A DNA stretch of 64,000 nucleotides from Apostichopus japonicus (taxonomy: Eukaryota; Echinodermata; Holothuroidea; Aspidochirotida; Stichopodidae): assembly GCF_037975245.1 (NCBI RefSeq), contig NC_092574.1, forward strand, positions 948,001 through 1,012,000. The letters are read 5' to 3'. The number at the start of each line of letters is the position of its first letter. Within the stretch, counting starts at the first letter, position 1. A program made the position numbers and the translations under genes. The notes below the pieces were generated by a model. That model had not been told where the DNA came from. It worked only from the letters and a program-made list of their open reading frames with translations, and made no database searches. Below, piece by piece: positions 34,400 through 46,500 of the stretch.

Positions 34400-35720
34400 C
34401 AGAAAGAAGTGAAGGAACTGAAGAAAGTAGTGGAAGAAATACATGTAAATGATTCTGCAGAGCGTAAGTCTCAGGAGCAACAGAAACCTGCTTTGGAATG
34501 CAGAGATGTGAACAAAATTTTATCAAGACAAGCTACAGTAAGACCATTGAGAATATTTGTTACTTGGCACCATTTTAAGTGCGGGAAGATGATATGGGGT
34601 GTTTAGTGTGCCTACTGTGTCTCGATACGTTCCAAATTCAGGGAGGGAAAAATTATTCAGCTGAACTCCAAAACGGAATTCTACATTACGATTTTGAAGT
34701 AGGGGTTGACTTCAGCATTGACAAACAACCAATGGCATTCAGATACTTGAAAACACGTATAATGGAGCATAACGAGTCACAGAAACACAAACAGGCACAA
34801 CACGCTAAAGCCCAACAATCAGAGGAACATGAAAGGACATGTGACAGAAACATGAAAGTCAGAATGATTCTCAGAAGACAGCATATAAAATAGTTTAACT
34901 TAGCCAAAGCTACTCGAACTTTGAGACTGAGGTTTCTGTGCTTCACATGAATAGTGTAGAAGTCGGCGATGTCAATCACACCCGGAAATTCGCCTCCCAA
35001 ATTGTAAATGCGATATTTGAAGTTACTACAACAAAAATCAAGCAGGTAATTTGTTCAGAATTACCATCAACTGGAAGATTTAGACCAGCCGGTGGTGTAG
35101 ATATCAGCGATGTCAATCATACCCGGAAATTCGCCTCCCAAATTGTAAATGCGATATTTGAAGTTGCTACAACAAAAATCAAGCAGGTAATTCGTTCAGA
35201 ATTGCCATCAACTGGAAGATTTAGACCAGTCGGTATCCTGGCGGATAAACCAACAAGTAAACACAGAACAGGCCATATAGTAGGGATAGTCTTGCCAATA
35301 CCAGAACAGGATTTAGGGGAGGACTTTTTGGGACCCCTTTGTTTGGATATGCCAATCGTGAAAGAACATAGCGTAAGGGCCCTTGCTGAACAAATTATGC
35401 TGCGATTCAGGATTCTGGAGTGTCCCCACAGCATGTTAACGTCAGGAGGAAGCTATGATAGGCAATATTTCGAATTGATAGTTCCAAATCACATACATGA
35501 AATTCTTAAACTCTCTCCTGATTGGTGCATATTTATTTGGGATATTGCACATTGCATGAACCTCGCTGATCATGACATCAGAAAGATTGATGAATTTAAG
35601 TGGCTTGTCTAGATCACTGACCTAAATGGAGTAGCATTTAGTAAAAATTCGTAGGGCAAATCCTGTCAGCATTTGCTATTAATTTATAAGTTAAGTTGAA
35701 GCCCCAAACAGCTACAGTAC
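34400..35720 (+). pseudogene. hAT-derived protein relic, copy 1, with internal 141-bp duplication
   Basis: The frame holds a Cys-rich start (CLVCLLCLDTF), then YLKTRIMEHNESQKHKQAQ, like the zinc-finger entry of hAT-derived proteins of the ZNF862/KIAA1586 group. Then come SELPSTGRFRPVGILADK, VRALAEQIMLRFRILECPH and IFIWDIAHCMNLADHD. A one-base loss near 34874 puts a stop after ...RRQHIK. Within the second part a 141-bp, 47-codon block is duplicated in tandem and in frame (34968-35108 and 35109-35249), including the NHTRKFASQIVNAIFEV segment. The family assignment is by motif order and is moderately sure. Confidence 0.6.
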
Positions 35721-35733
35721 AGCAACACAAGTT

Positions 35734-36470
35734 TTGCTGCGTCCGTTCATACTTTGCATTGACCCATTAACTAGCATGAAAACTGGATCAGCCATCTGTG
35801 AATTTGTTGATAGTTCTGAGTCCGAGGTAGCAGTTGCAATGTATCATGATATGGAGATTGCAGGGAAGGTGGTCAGTGTAAAACTTGCACCTGTCAAACA
35901 ACCTCTGGTTTCAGATAACTTACCTGAAACTAGTACTGCTCAGGATGGTAGTACAGACATAGAAAGAATGATTGCTAAGTTAAAAGAAGCTGGCTTTCAT
36001 GTAAGTGATTCTTCAGAATCAATAATGGGGAACTCAACTGTGGGTTATAATTTAAAAGCCCTCCACCCCCAAAACTAATTTTTAACCTCCCAGGTTTCCA
36101 TTTTTAGTGGAGAAACAAAGCCTAGGGCTGGTGAGGTTTCCTTTGAAACTTGGAAGTATGAGGTCCTTGGAATTAGCAAAGAGGGGTTGTACTCACCCTT
36201 ACTTATTACTCCCATTGTAAGGAGATCAGTAAGAGGACAGGCTGAGAAGGTGGTTAGATTTTTAGGACCTGATTCCACAATTGATGAAATTAACACTTAA
36301 TTAGAACAATTGCATGGAACTGTAGAAAGTGGTGCGGTCCTGCTTCAACAGGTTTATCTTAGTAGGCAAGGAAAGTAATGAAAACGCCTCTGACTTTGGT
36401 CGTCATCTTCAATTGCTCATGCTAAGAGCTTGTGATAGGGGTGGTATAATCAAAGGGGCCCAAGAACCCT
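35734..36470 (+). pseudogene. Ty3-type gag fragment between two hAT-derived copies
   Basis: An RRM-like opening (GSAICEFVDSSESEVAVAMY, VVSVKLAP) leads after two stops into a capsid-like segment: SGETKPRAGEVSFETWKYEV, SVRGQAEKVVRFLGPDST and LHGTVESGAVLLQ. After a further frame change it reads LMLRACDRGGIIKGAQEP. This order is that of Ty3/PNMA-like gags. It ends exactly where copy 2 of the hAT-derived sequence begins (36473). Confidence 0.55.
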
Positions 36471-36472
36471 TA

Positions 36473-37400
36473 GCTGAACTCCAAAACGGAATTCTAGATT
36501 ACGATTTTGAAGTAGGGGTTGACTTCAGCATTGACAAACAACCAATGGCATTCAGATACTTGAAAACACGTATAATGGAGCATAACGAGTCACAGAAACA
36601 CAAACAGGCACAACACGCTAAAGCCCAACAACCAGAGGAACATGAAAGGACATGTGACAGACACATGAAAGTCAAAATGATTCTCAGAAAGACAGCCTAT
36701 AAAATAGTTAAACTTAGCCAAAGCTACTCGAACTTTGAGACTGAGGTTTCTTTGCTTGACATGAATGGTGTAGATATCGGAGATGTCAATCACACCTGGA
36801 AATTCACCTCAAAAATTGTAAATGTGATATTTGAAGTTACAACCAAATTCAAGCAGGTAATTCGTTCGGAATTGCCATCAACTGGAAGATTTAGACCAGT
36901 CGGTATCCTGGCAGATAAACTAACAAGAAAAACAGAACAGGCCATATAGTAGGGATAGTCTTGCCAATACCAGAACAGGATTTAGGAGAGGACTTTTTGG
37001 TAACCCTTTTTATGGATATGCCAATTGTGAAAGAACATAATGTAAGGGCCCTTGCTGAACAAATTATGCTGCGATTCAGGATTCTGGAGTGTCCCCACAG
37101 CATGTAAATGTCAGGAGGAAGCTTTGATAGGCAATATTTTGGATTGAAAGTACCTTATCACATTCATGAAATTCTTAAACTCTCTCCTGATTGGTGCATA
37201 TTTATTTGGGATATCACACATTGCCTGAACCTCGCTGATCATGACATCGGAAAGATTGATGAATTTAAGTGGCTTGTCTAGATCACTGACCTAAATGGGG
37301 TAGCATTCAGTAAAGTTTCGTAAGGCAAATCCTGTCAGCATTTGCTATTAATTTGCGCTGATTTGAAAGTTAAATTGAAAGCCCCAACCAGCAACAGCAA
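36473..37400 (+). pseudogene. hAT-derived protein relic, copy 2
   Basis: It begins GCTGAACTCCAAAACGGAAT, as copy 1 does at 34658 (1,815 bp apart), and parallels it to about 37400 at over 90% identity by eye. It lacks the 141-bp internal duplication. Its own lesions differ from copy 1: a one-base loss near 36930 and a TTA-to-TAA change near 37107. It retains the base that copy 1 lost near 34874. The two copies therefore decayed separately after duplication or insertion. Confidence 0.65.
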
Positions 37401-40400
37401 CACACGTTTTAAGCTACCTCAATCATTTTGAGCCAGTTGATACGTATTTTTCTAGTCAATACTTTGAAGAAGGAAACGACACTGAAGTTGTTAAGCGTGT
37501 ACTGGATGAAGCGGGATATACACAGTTTAATCACTTTGACAGGATTTAGTGACATATATATACAATCTCTTCTGTATCACATCTCAGTGTGTGCAAAAGG
37601 TTACCTTACTGTTTCAACAGTTTTGCCATTGCCAAAGCTTGTAGAACAAAATTTTGGGACATGGGGGACAGAGTGCAACTTTGAAGAGTCAGCCTTTGGT
37701 ACCTGATGAAATAAACACACCTGGAAATATATGTGTAGCACCCCTAATATTTCAGCTAAATTATTAAGTACTAAGATTTAGATTCCCCTTCCCCGTGATA
37801 GGTTCCACCTACAAATTCTTGGTGCTCAAGGAGTTCAATGGCCTGCCACTTCATTGCAGGAGGTCGTCATGACTAACCCTGTATTCTTGGAATGACATTG
37901 CTTTGTCCTCCATGTGTACCACAAGAGTAAACCACCACAGAACCCATTAGCCAACAGATCCAAGGGCTAAGCTGTCCACAGGTGGAGAGAGAGATCTTCT
38001 GCAAACAGGTGACCCATGTGTTCACCTCTTTGTGTATGAACTCATTCTCTGGGACTACCTCCCTAAGTTGTTAAAACCTGGTGGCTTAGTGGTCACTGAG
38101 TAATGTTGGTGTTTTCTGGGCAGGAAGTTACATTCCCCTGGCTCTATAAGAAGGCCAGTTTACCAGCGATCTGTGCCTTGACAGCCCTCAGCCGTTGATA
38201 GGATGTCGGAGACATCACCATTAGAAATTACTTCATAATTTCTATACAGATACAAATCACTTTTTATTTTCCAGAAGTAAGCTTCTTAGTTAAATAATTT
38301 TCAGTTACTCTATGATGGCTCCAAGCACAGAGAGATGTTTTGTGTTAATTTAAAGTCATACTACTATCCATTGATATGCTTTACAATCTATTGTGTAATT
38401 TAGTAACTATGTGTTCTATTGATAATGACATATAGCCAATGTTGTTATAATGTTATAATGTTTACTCTATACACTATAACTATATGCTACATGTATATTA
38501 GAATTGATGGTTTTGTGGAATCCTTATTAGCTGATATATGTTCTTCAGTTTCCCTTGGTGACAGCTCTTGTCAGAGGTTGACCCTAAATAGTTTTGCTAC
38601 TGTTTAGCGGTACCTATGCTAGATGTTTCTGAGAGAATTAACATATAGGGTATATATGGTGTTATATTATTTTAGTATTTATGCATATTAGGAACATGCT
38701 AGAAACTGGGTTCTAGGGCAATTAACACTTGACTGAGACTCACTGCATGGTGTCCATCATTGACTGCCACGTCGGCTAGATGTGAGCTTTATAACTTATG
38801 CTATTTACTGGAAACACATTTCATTTATATTTAGCCTTAATGGTTGGAATGTACCTATCGTAGATTTGTCTTGTATTATAGTTTGTATTGAGCCTGTTGT
38901 ATCCATTATATTTGGTATTGAAGTTAGGCCACTCACTTGAAAGCCCTAAGCTGTAACTTCAAAATTTCTATACAGGTCCTTTGGGATTGGATGGGCGTGA
39001 CTAACGCCCTGGTTGTAAGATGCCCCCTCCCCCCAGGCCATGATGTGCCCCCGAATGGGACTGACAGCCGAGCGGGTCTAGAGAGGAAGTGAGCCCCCTA
39101 ATAGTGTCACATCCAGATATGCATGTGATTGACTGTGTCTTTATAGTTTAATATTTTCAGATTACTAGTAACAATTTGTTGTTCTTTATTACTTTACCTC
39201 TTTCTTTCTTTCTTTCTTTACTTCTTAATTATGAATACATTGCATAGCCATATATATGCTTTTTGTGTTATTCTATGTGTTATTGTAGTAGTATGGTAGG
39301 TTCGTATACATCACAAGGTGCTTTGTTGATATACTTGACTAACCAACGGCGTATCTTGGTGCTGGTAGTTGACCCCATTACAGCCCAAGATCCCCCACTC
39401 CCATTAGGACTTATGTCCTTTGGGTGGGTGTGATGAACCTGGGGTTACAAACTTATATAGACATACTCAGTTTGTATAGCATTTTGCTATGGGATACAAA
39501 ATCATGACTTGGAGCTCCCCCTCCCCCTACCCTTAGGTTAGGCAGGAACATAGAAAATGAAATCAATCAACTTCAAGACCTTGCAAATATGACAGCCACA
39601 CTGATATATGTTTAAGTAGACCTCAAACAACAGACGTCACTGCTTTACGGTGTCACTCAACATGACCTTACAGAATTGAATGTAGGGATTACCAGAGAAG
39701 AATGTTCTTGTATTCCTTCCAGCTTCAATGCTGTCGTTGAACTCTTCCCCTCTCCACCTCTCTCTCTCTCCATAGTACAGGTCTGTGTTATTTGTCCCTC
39801 TCTGTTCAAGACTTCTACCAAATAATTTGATTATTCAAGTACTTCTGTAGTATGGCTGTTGCTGTAAACCAATCAGGAAAACCTTCAACTTTGCTTCATT
39901 CTGTGGCCAAGGAACCAGTTGAGGTGTGTTTAGTTGGAGAGCTTGTCTGCATACGATTAACGTACTGTTCCAATAATACACCACTGAACTTATCACACGT
40001 CCTGCCATAACCAATGGTTGTTAGTCCTTGGACCGTCACCAAGAAGCCAATTTGCAGTAATTTCTTCACTAACTTCCCATTTAAGCCATTTCATGCTTTG
40101 AGATGAACCTTTTATCACCTGATTTACACAACTGTACGATGGCTGTTACAGAAAGTCTCACAACAGAAGACAATTAAACTTAGTTGCTGAGAGATCGTTA
40201 GCAGCCAGTAGGTCCAGAATGCAGCTCATCATCTCTTGGAGAGAAGTAGCATCTTTTCCTCATCCTTTTCCATAAGAAACATTTGGCAAATTTCTCTGGT
40301 GATGAATTTATCACAGTCTTGCAGTCAACATGCTTTCATAGTTCAGAATCATAACTTGCTGAATGACAGAATCAATGTTCTCTTTCTTTCACTATAACAG

Positions 40401-40543
40401 TGATTTGATGAGAGGAGATCACTGGTTACCAACAGGCAAATTCAAGTCTTCTAATAATTGAAATGCTTTAGGATATCAGAAGAATACTCTGCAGCAAGTG
40501 GAAAACTATCTTCTCAGGTTTAACATGATTTCCATAATTTCCT
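37401..40543. other. Intergenic or 3' UTR side of the POLR1D-like gene; nothing recognised
   Basis: A frame at 37428-37706 is open but unknown. TCTTTCTTTCTTTC lies at 39200-39220. The stretch directly left of 40544 should contain the 3' UTR of the minus-strand gene, but no clear AATAAA on that strand was noticed. Parts of 37700-39500 read like retroelement non-coding sequence without identifiable ends. Confidence 0.35.
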
Positions 40544-43500
40544 TCAACTCTTAGGAGATTTTTCTTTACTTTTCCATTTCTTAAATTTGAAGGAACCGGC
40601 AAATTCATCATGTGATGAGTTCTTAACTCTCTTGCTATTGGAATTCTCTCCCAGTTCAGAATGAGGTTTTCGCTTTGAATGCAATTTATGGTCGGACGCT
40701 TCATCTACAGACTGCTTCCCTGAGTTTTCATGAGATGTTGGCCTTCCCCTGGTTTTATCTCTTTCTTTCACTGCAGCAAGGAGGGTGTTTTTGAGGAACC
40801 TTTTATTGGGCTTCATTTTGGGTTTCATCCTAGAGAGAAGAAAATAAAGAGAAGTTGACATGGTGTGAATATTGAGACCAGACTGGAATGTTATTAATGT
40901 TGCCAAGGAATATCTTCAATTCAACAGCCACTCACTGACCAGAGTAATATGTCAGGCCTAGTTACTAGTGGATTCACTCTCTAAATACCACACAAAGGAA
41001 TGCTCAATTCAACAGCCACTCACTGACCAGAGTAATATGTCAGGCCTAGTTACTAGTGGATTCACTCTCTAAATACCACACAAAGGAATGCTCAATTCAA
41101 CAGCCACTCACTGACCAGAGTAATATGTCAGGCCTAGTTACTAGTGGATTCACTCTCTAAATACCACACAAAGGAATGCTCAATTCAACAGCCACTCACT
41201 GACCAGAGTAATATGTCAGGCCTAGTTACTAGTGGATTCACTCTCTAAATACCACACAAAGGAATGCTCAATTCAACAGCCACTCACTGACCAGAGTAAT
41301 ATGTCAGGCCTAGTTACTAGTGGATTCACTCTCTAAATACCACACAAAGGAATGCTCAATTCAACAGCCACTCACTGACCAGAGTAATATGTCAGGCCTA
41401 GTTACTAGTGGATTCACTCTCTAAATACCACACAAAGGAATGCTCAATTCAACAGCCACTCACTGACCAGAGTAATACCTCAGGCCTAGTTACTACGGGA
41501 TTCACTCTCTAAATACCACACAAAGGAATGCTCAATTCAACAGCCACTCACTGACCAGAGTAAGACCTCAGGCCTAGTTACTACGGGATTCACTCTCTAA
41601 ATACCACACAAAGGAATGCTCAATTCAACAGCCACTCACTGACCAGAGTAAGACCTCAGGCCTAGTTACTAGTGGATTCACTCTCTAAATACCACACAAA
41701 GGAATGCTCAATTCAACAGCCACTCACTGACCAGAGTAATATGTCAGGCCTAGTTACTAGTGGATTCACTCTCTAAATACCACACAAAGGAATGCTCAAT
41801 TCAACAGCCACTCACTGACCAGAGTAATATGTCAGGCCTAGTTACTAGTGGATTCACTCTCTAGATACCACACAAAGGAATGCTCAATTCAACAGCCACT
41901 CACTGACCAGAGTAATATGTCAGGCCTAGTTACTAGTGGATTCACTCTCTAAATACCACACAAAGGAATGCTCAATTCAACAGCCACTCACTGACCAGAG
42001 TAAGACCTCAGGCCTAGTTACTAGTGGATTCACTCTCTAAATACCACACAAAGGAATGCTCAATTCAACAGCCACTCACTGACCAGAGTAAGACCTCAGG
42101 CCTAGTTACTAGTGGATTCACTCTCTAAATACCACACAAACAAGGAATGCTCAATTCAACAGCCACTTACTGACCAGAGTAAGACCTCAGGCCTAGTTAC
42201 TAGTGGATTCACTCTCTAAATACCACACAAACAAGGAATGCTCAATTCAGCAGCCACTCACTGACCAGAGTAATATGTCAGGCCTAGTTACTAGTGGATT
42301 CACTCTCTAAATACCACACAAACAAGGAATGCTCAATTCAACAGCCACTCACTGACCAGAGTAATATGTCAGGCCTAGTTACTAGTGGATTCACTCTCTA
42401 AATACCACACAAACAAGGAATGCTCAATTCAACAGCCACTCACTGACCAAAGTAATATGTCAGGCCTAGTTACTAGTGGATTCACTCTCTAAATACCACA
42501 CAAACAAGGAATGTTCAATTCAACAGCCACTCACTGACCAGAGTAAGACCTCAGGCCTAGTTACTAGTGGATTCACTCTCTAAATACCACACAAAGGAAT
42601 GCTCAATTCAACAGCCACTCACTGACCAGAGTAATACCTCAGGCCTAGTTACTACGGGATTCACTCTCTAAATACCACACAAAGGAATGCTCAATTCAAC
42701 AGCCACTCACTGACCAGAGTAAGACCTCAGGCCTAGTTACTACGGGATTCACTCTCTAAATACCACACAAAGGAATGCTCAATTCAACAGCCACTCACTG
42801 ACCAGAGTAAGACCTCAGGCATGGTTACTAGTGGATTCACTCTCTAAATACCACACAAAGGAATGCTCAATTCAACAGCCACTCACTGACCAGAGTAAGA
42901 CCTCAGGCCTAGTTACTAGTGGATTCACTCTCTAAATACCACACAAAGGAATGCTCAATTCAACAGCCACTCACTGACCAGAGTAAGACCTCAGGCCTAG
43001 TTACTAGTGGATTCACTCTCTAGATACCACACAAAGGAATGCTCAATTCAACAGCCACTCACTGACCAGAGTAATATGTCAGGCCTAGTTACTAGTGGAT
43101 TCACTCTCTAAATACCACACAAAGGAATGCTCAATTCAACAGCCACTCACTGACCAGAGTAAGACCTCAGGCCTAGTTACTAGTGGATTCACTCTCTAAA
43201 TACCACACAAAGGAATGCTCAATTCAACAGCCACTCACTGACCAGAGTAAGACCTCAGGCCTAGTTACTAGTGGATTCACTCTCTAAATACCACACAAAG
43301 GAATGCTCAATTCAACAGCCACTTACTGACCAGAGTAAGACCTCAGGCCTAGTTACTAGTGGATTCACTCTCTAAATACCACACAAACAAGGAATGCTCA
43401 ATTCAACAGCCACTTACTGACCAGAGTAAGACCTCAGGCCTAGTTACTAGTGGATTCACTCTCTAAATACCACACAAACAAGGAATCTTCAATTCAACAG

Positions 43501-46500
43501 CCACTCACTGACCAGAGTAAGACCTCAGGCCTAGTTACTAGTGGATTCACTCTCTAAACACCACAAAAATAAGGAATCTTCAATTCAACAGCCACTCACT
43601 GACCAGAGTAAGACCTCAGGCCTAGTTACTAGTGGATTCACTCTCTAAATACCAAACAAATAAGGAATCTTCAATTCAACAGCCACTCACTGACCAGAGT
43701 AAGACCTCAGGCCTAGTTACTAGTGGATTCACTCTCTAAATACCAAACAAACAAGGAATCTTCAATTCAACAGCCACTCACTGACCAGAGTAATATGTCA
43801 GGCCTAGTTACTAGTGGATTCACTCTCTAAATACCAAACAAATAAGGAATCTTCAATTCAACAGCCACTTACTGACCAGAGTAATATGTCAGGCCTAGTT
43901 ACTAGTGGATTCACTCTCTAAATACCACACAAAGGAATGCTCAATTCAACAGCCACTCACTGACCAGAGTAATATGTCAGGCCTAGTTACTACGGGATTC
44001 ACTCTCTAAATACCACACAAAGGAATGCTCAATTCAACAGCCACTCACTGACCAGAGTAAGACCTCAGGCCTAGTTACTAGTGGATTCACTCTCTAAATA
44101 CCACACAAAGGAATGCTCAATTCAACAGCCACTCACTGACCAGAGTAAGACCTCAGGCCTAGTTACTAGTGGATTCACTCTCTAAATACCACACAAAGGA
44201 ATGCTCAATTCAACAGCCACTCACTGACCAGAGTAAGACCTCAGGCCTAGTTACTAGTGGATTCACTCTCTAGATACCACACAAAGGAATGCTCAATTCA
44301 ACAGCCACTCACTGACCAGAGTAATATGTCAGGCCTAGTTACTAGTGGATTCACTCTCTAAATACCACACAAAGGAATGCTCAATTCAACAGCCACTCAC
44401 TGACCAGAGTAAGACCTCAGGCCTAGTTACTAGTGGATTCACTCTCTAAATACCACACAAAGGAATGCTCAATTCAACAGCCACTCACTGACCAGAGTAA
44501 GACCTCAGGCCTAGTTACTAGTGGATTCACTCTCTAAATACCACACAAAGGAATGCTCAATTCAACAGCCACTTACTGACCAGAGTAAGACCTCAGGCCT
44601 AGTTACTAGTGGATTCACTCTCTAAATACCACACAAACAAGGAATCTTCAATTCAACAGCCACTTACTGACCAGAGTAATAGGTCAGGCCTAGTTACTAG
44701 TGGATTCACTCTCTAAACACCACAAAAATAAGGAATCTTCAATTCAACAGCCACTTACTGACCAGAGTAAGACCTCAGGCCTAGTTACTAGTGGATTCAC
44801 TCTCTAAATACCACACAAATAAGGAATCTTCAATTCAACAGCCACTCACTGACCAGAGTAATATGTCAGGCCTAGTTACTAGTGGATTCACTCTCTAAAT
44901 ACCAAACAAATAAGGAATCTTCAATTCAACAGCCACTCACTGACCAGAGTAATAGGTCAGGCCTAGTTACTAGTGGATTCACTCTCTAAATACCAAACAA
45001 ACAAGGAATCTTCAATTCAACAGCCACTCACTGACCAGAGTAATATGTCAGGCCTAGTTACTAGTGGATTCACTCTCTAAATACCAAACAAATAAGGAAT
45101 GTTCAATTCAACAGCCACTCACTGACCAGAGTAAGACCTCTTTCCTAGTTACTAGTGGATTCACTCTCTAAATACCAAACAAACAAGGAATCTTCAATTC
45201 AACAGCCACTCACTGACCAGGGTAATACATCAGGCCTAGTTACTAGTGGATTCACTCTCTAAACACCACACAAATAAGGAATCTTCAATTCAACAGCCAC
45301 TTACTGACCAGAGTAAGACCTCAGGCCTAGTTACTAGTGGATTCACTCTCTAAATACCACACAAATAAGGAATCTTCAATTCAACAGCCACTCACTGACC
45401 AGAGTAATATGTCAGGCCTAGTTACTAGTGGATTCACTCTCTAAATACCACACAAACAAGGAATCTTCAATTCAACAGCCACTCACTGACCAGAGTAAGA
45501 CCTCTTTCCTAGTTACTAGTGGATTCACTCTCTAAATACCACACAAACAAGGAATCTTCAATTCAACAGCCACTCACTGACCAGAGTAATATGTCAGTCC
45601 TAGTTACCAGTGGATTCACTCTCTAAATACCACACAAATAAGGAATGTTCAATTCAACAGCCACTTACTGACCAGAGTAATATGTCAGGCCTAGTTACTA
45701 GTGGATTCACTCTCTAAATACCACACAAAGGAATGCTCAATTCAACAGCCACTCACTGACCAGAGTAATATGTCAGGCCTAGTTACTACGGGATTCACTC
45801 TCTAAATACCACACAAAGGAATGCTCAATTCAACAGCCACTCACTGACCAGAGTAAGACCTCAGGCCTAGTTACTAGTGGATTCACTCTCTAAATACCAC
45901 ACAAAGGAATGCTCAATTCAACAGCCACTCACTGACCAGAGTAAGACCTCAGGCCTAGTTACTAGTGGATTCACTCTCTAAATACCACACAAAGGAATGC
46001 TCAATTCAACAGCCACTCACTGACCAGAGTAAGACCTCAGGCCTAGTTACTAGTGGATTCACTCTCTAGATACCACACAAAGGAATGCTCAATTCAACAG
46101 CCACTCACTGACCAGAGTAATATGTCAGGCCTAGTTACTAGTGGATTCACTCTCTAAATACCACACAAAGGAATGCTCAATTCAACAGCCACTCACTGAC
46201 CAGAGTAAGACCTCAGGCCTAGTTACTAGTGGATTCACTCTCTAAATACCACACAAAGGAATGCTCAATTCAACAGCCACTCACTGACCAGAGTAAGACC
46301 TCAGGCCTAGTTACTAGTGGATTCACTCTCTAAATACCACACAAAGGAATGCTCAATTCAACAGCCACTTACTGACCAGAGTAAGACCTCAGGCCTAGTT
46401 ACTAGTGGATTCACTCTCTAAATACCACACAAACAAGGAATGCTCAATTCAACAGCCACTTACTGACCAGAGTAAGACCTCAGGCCTAGTTACTAGTGGA

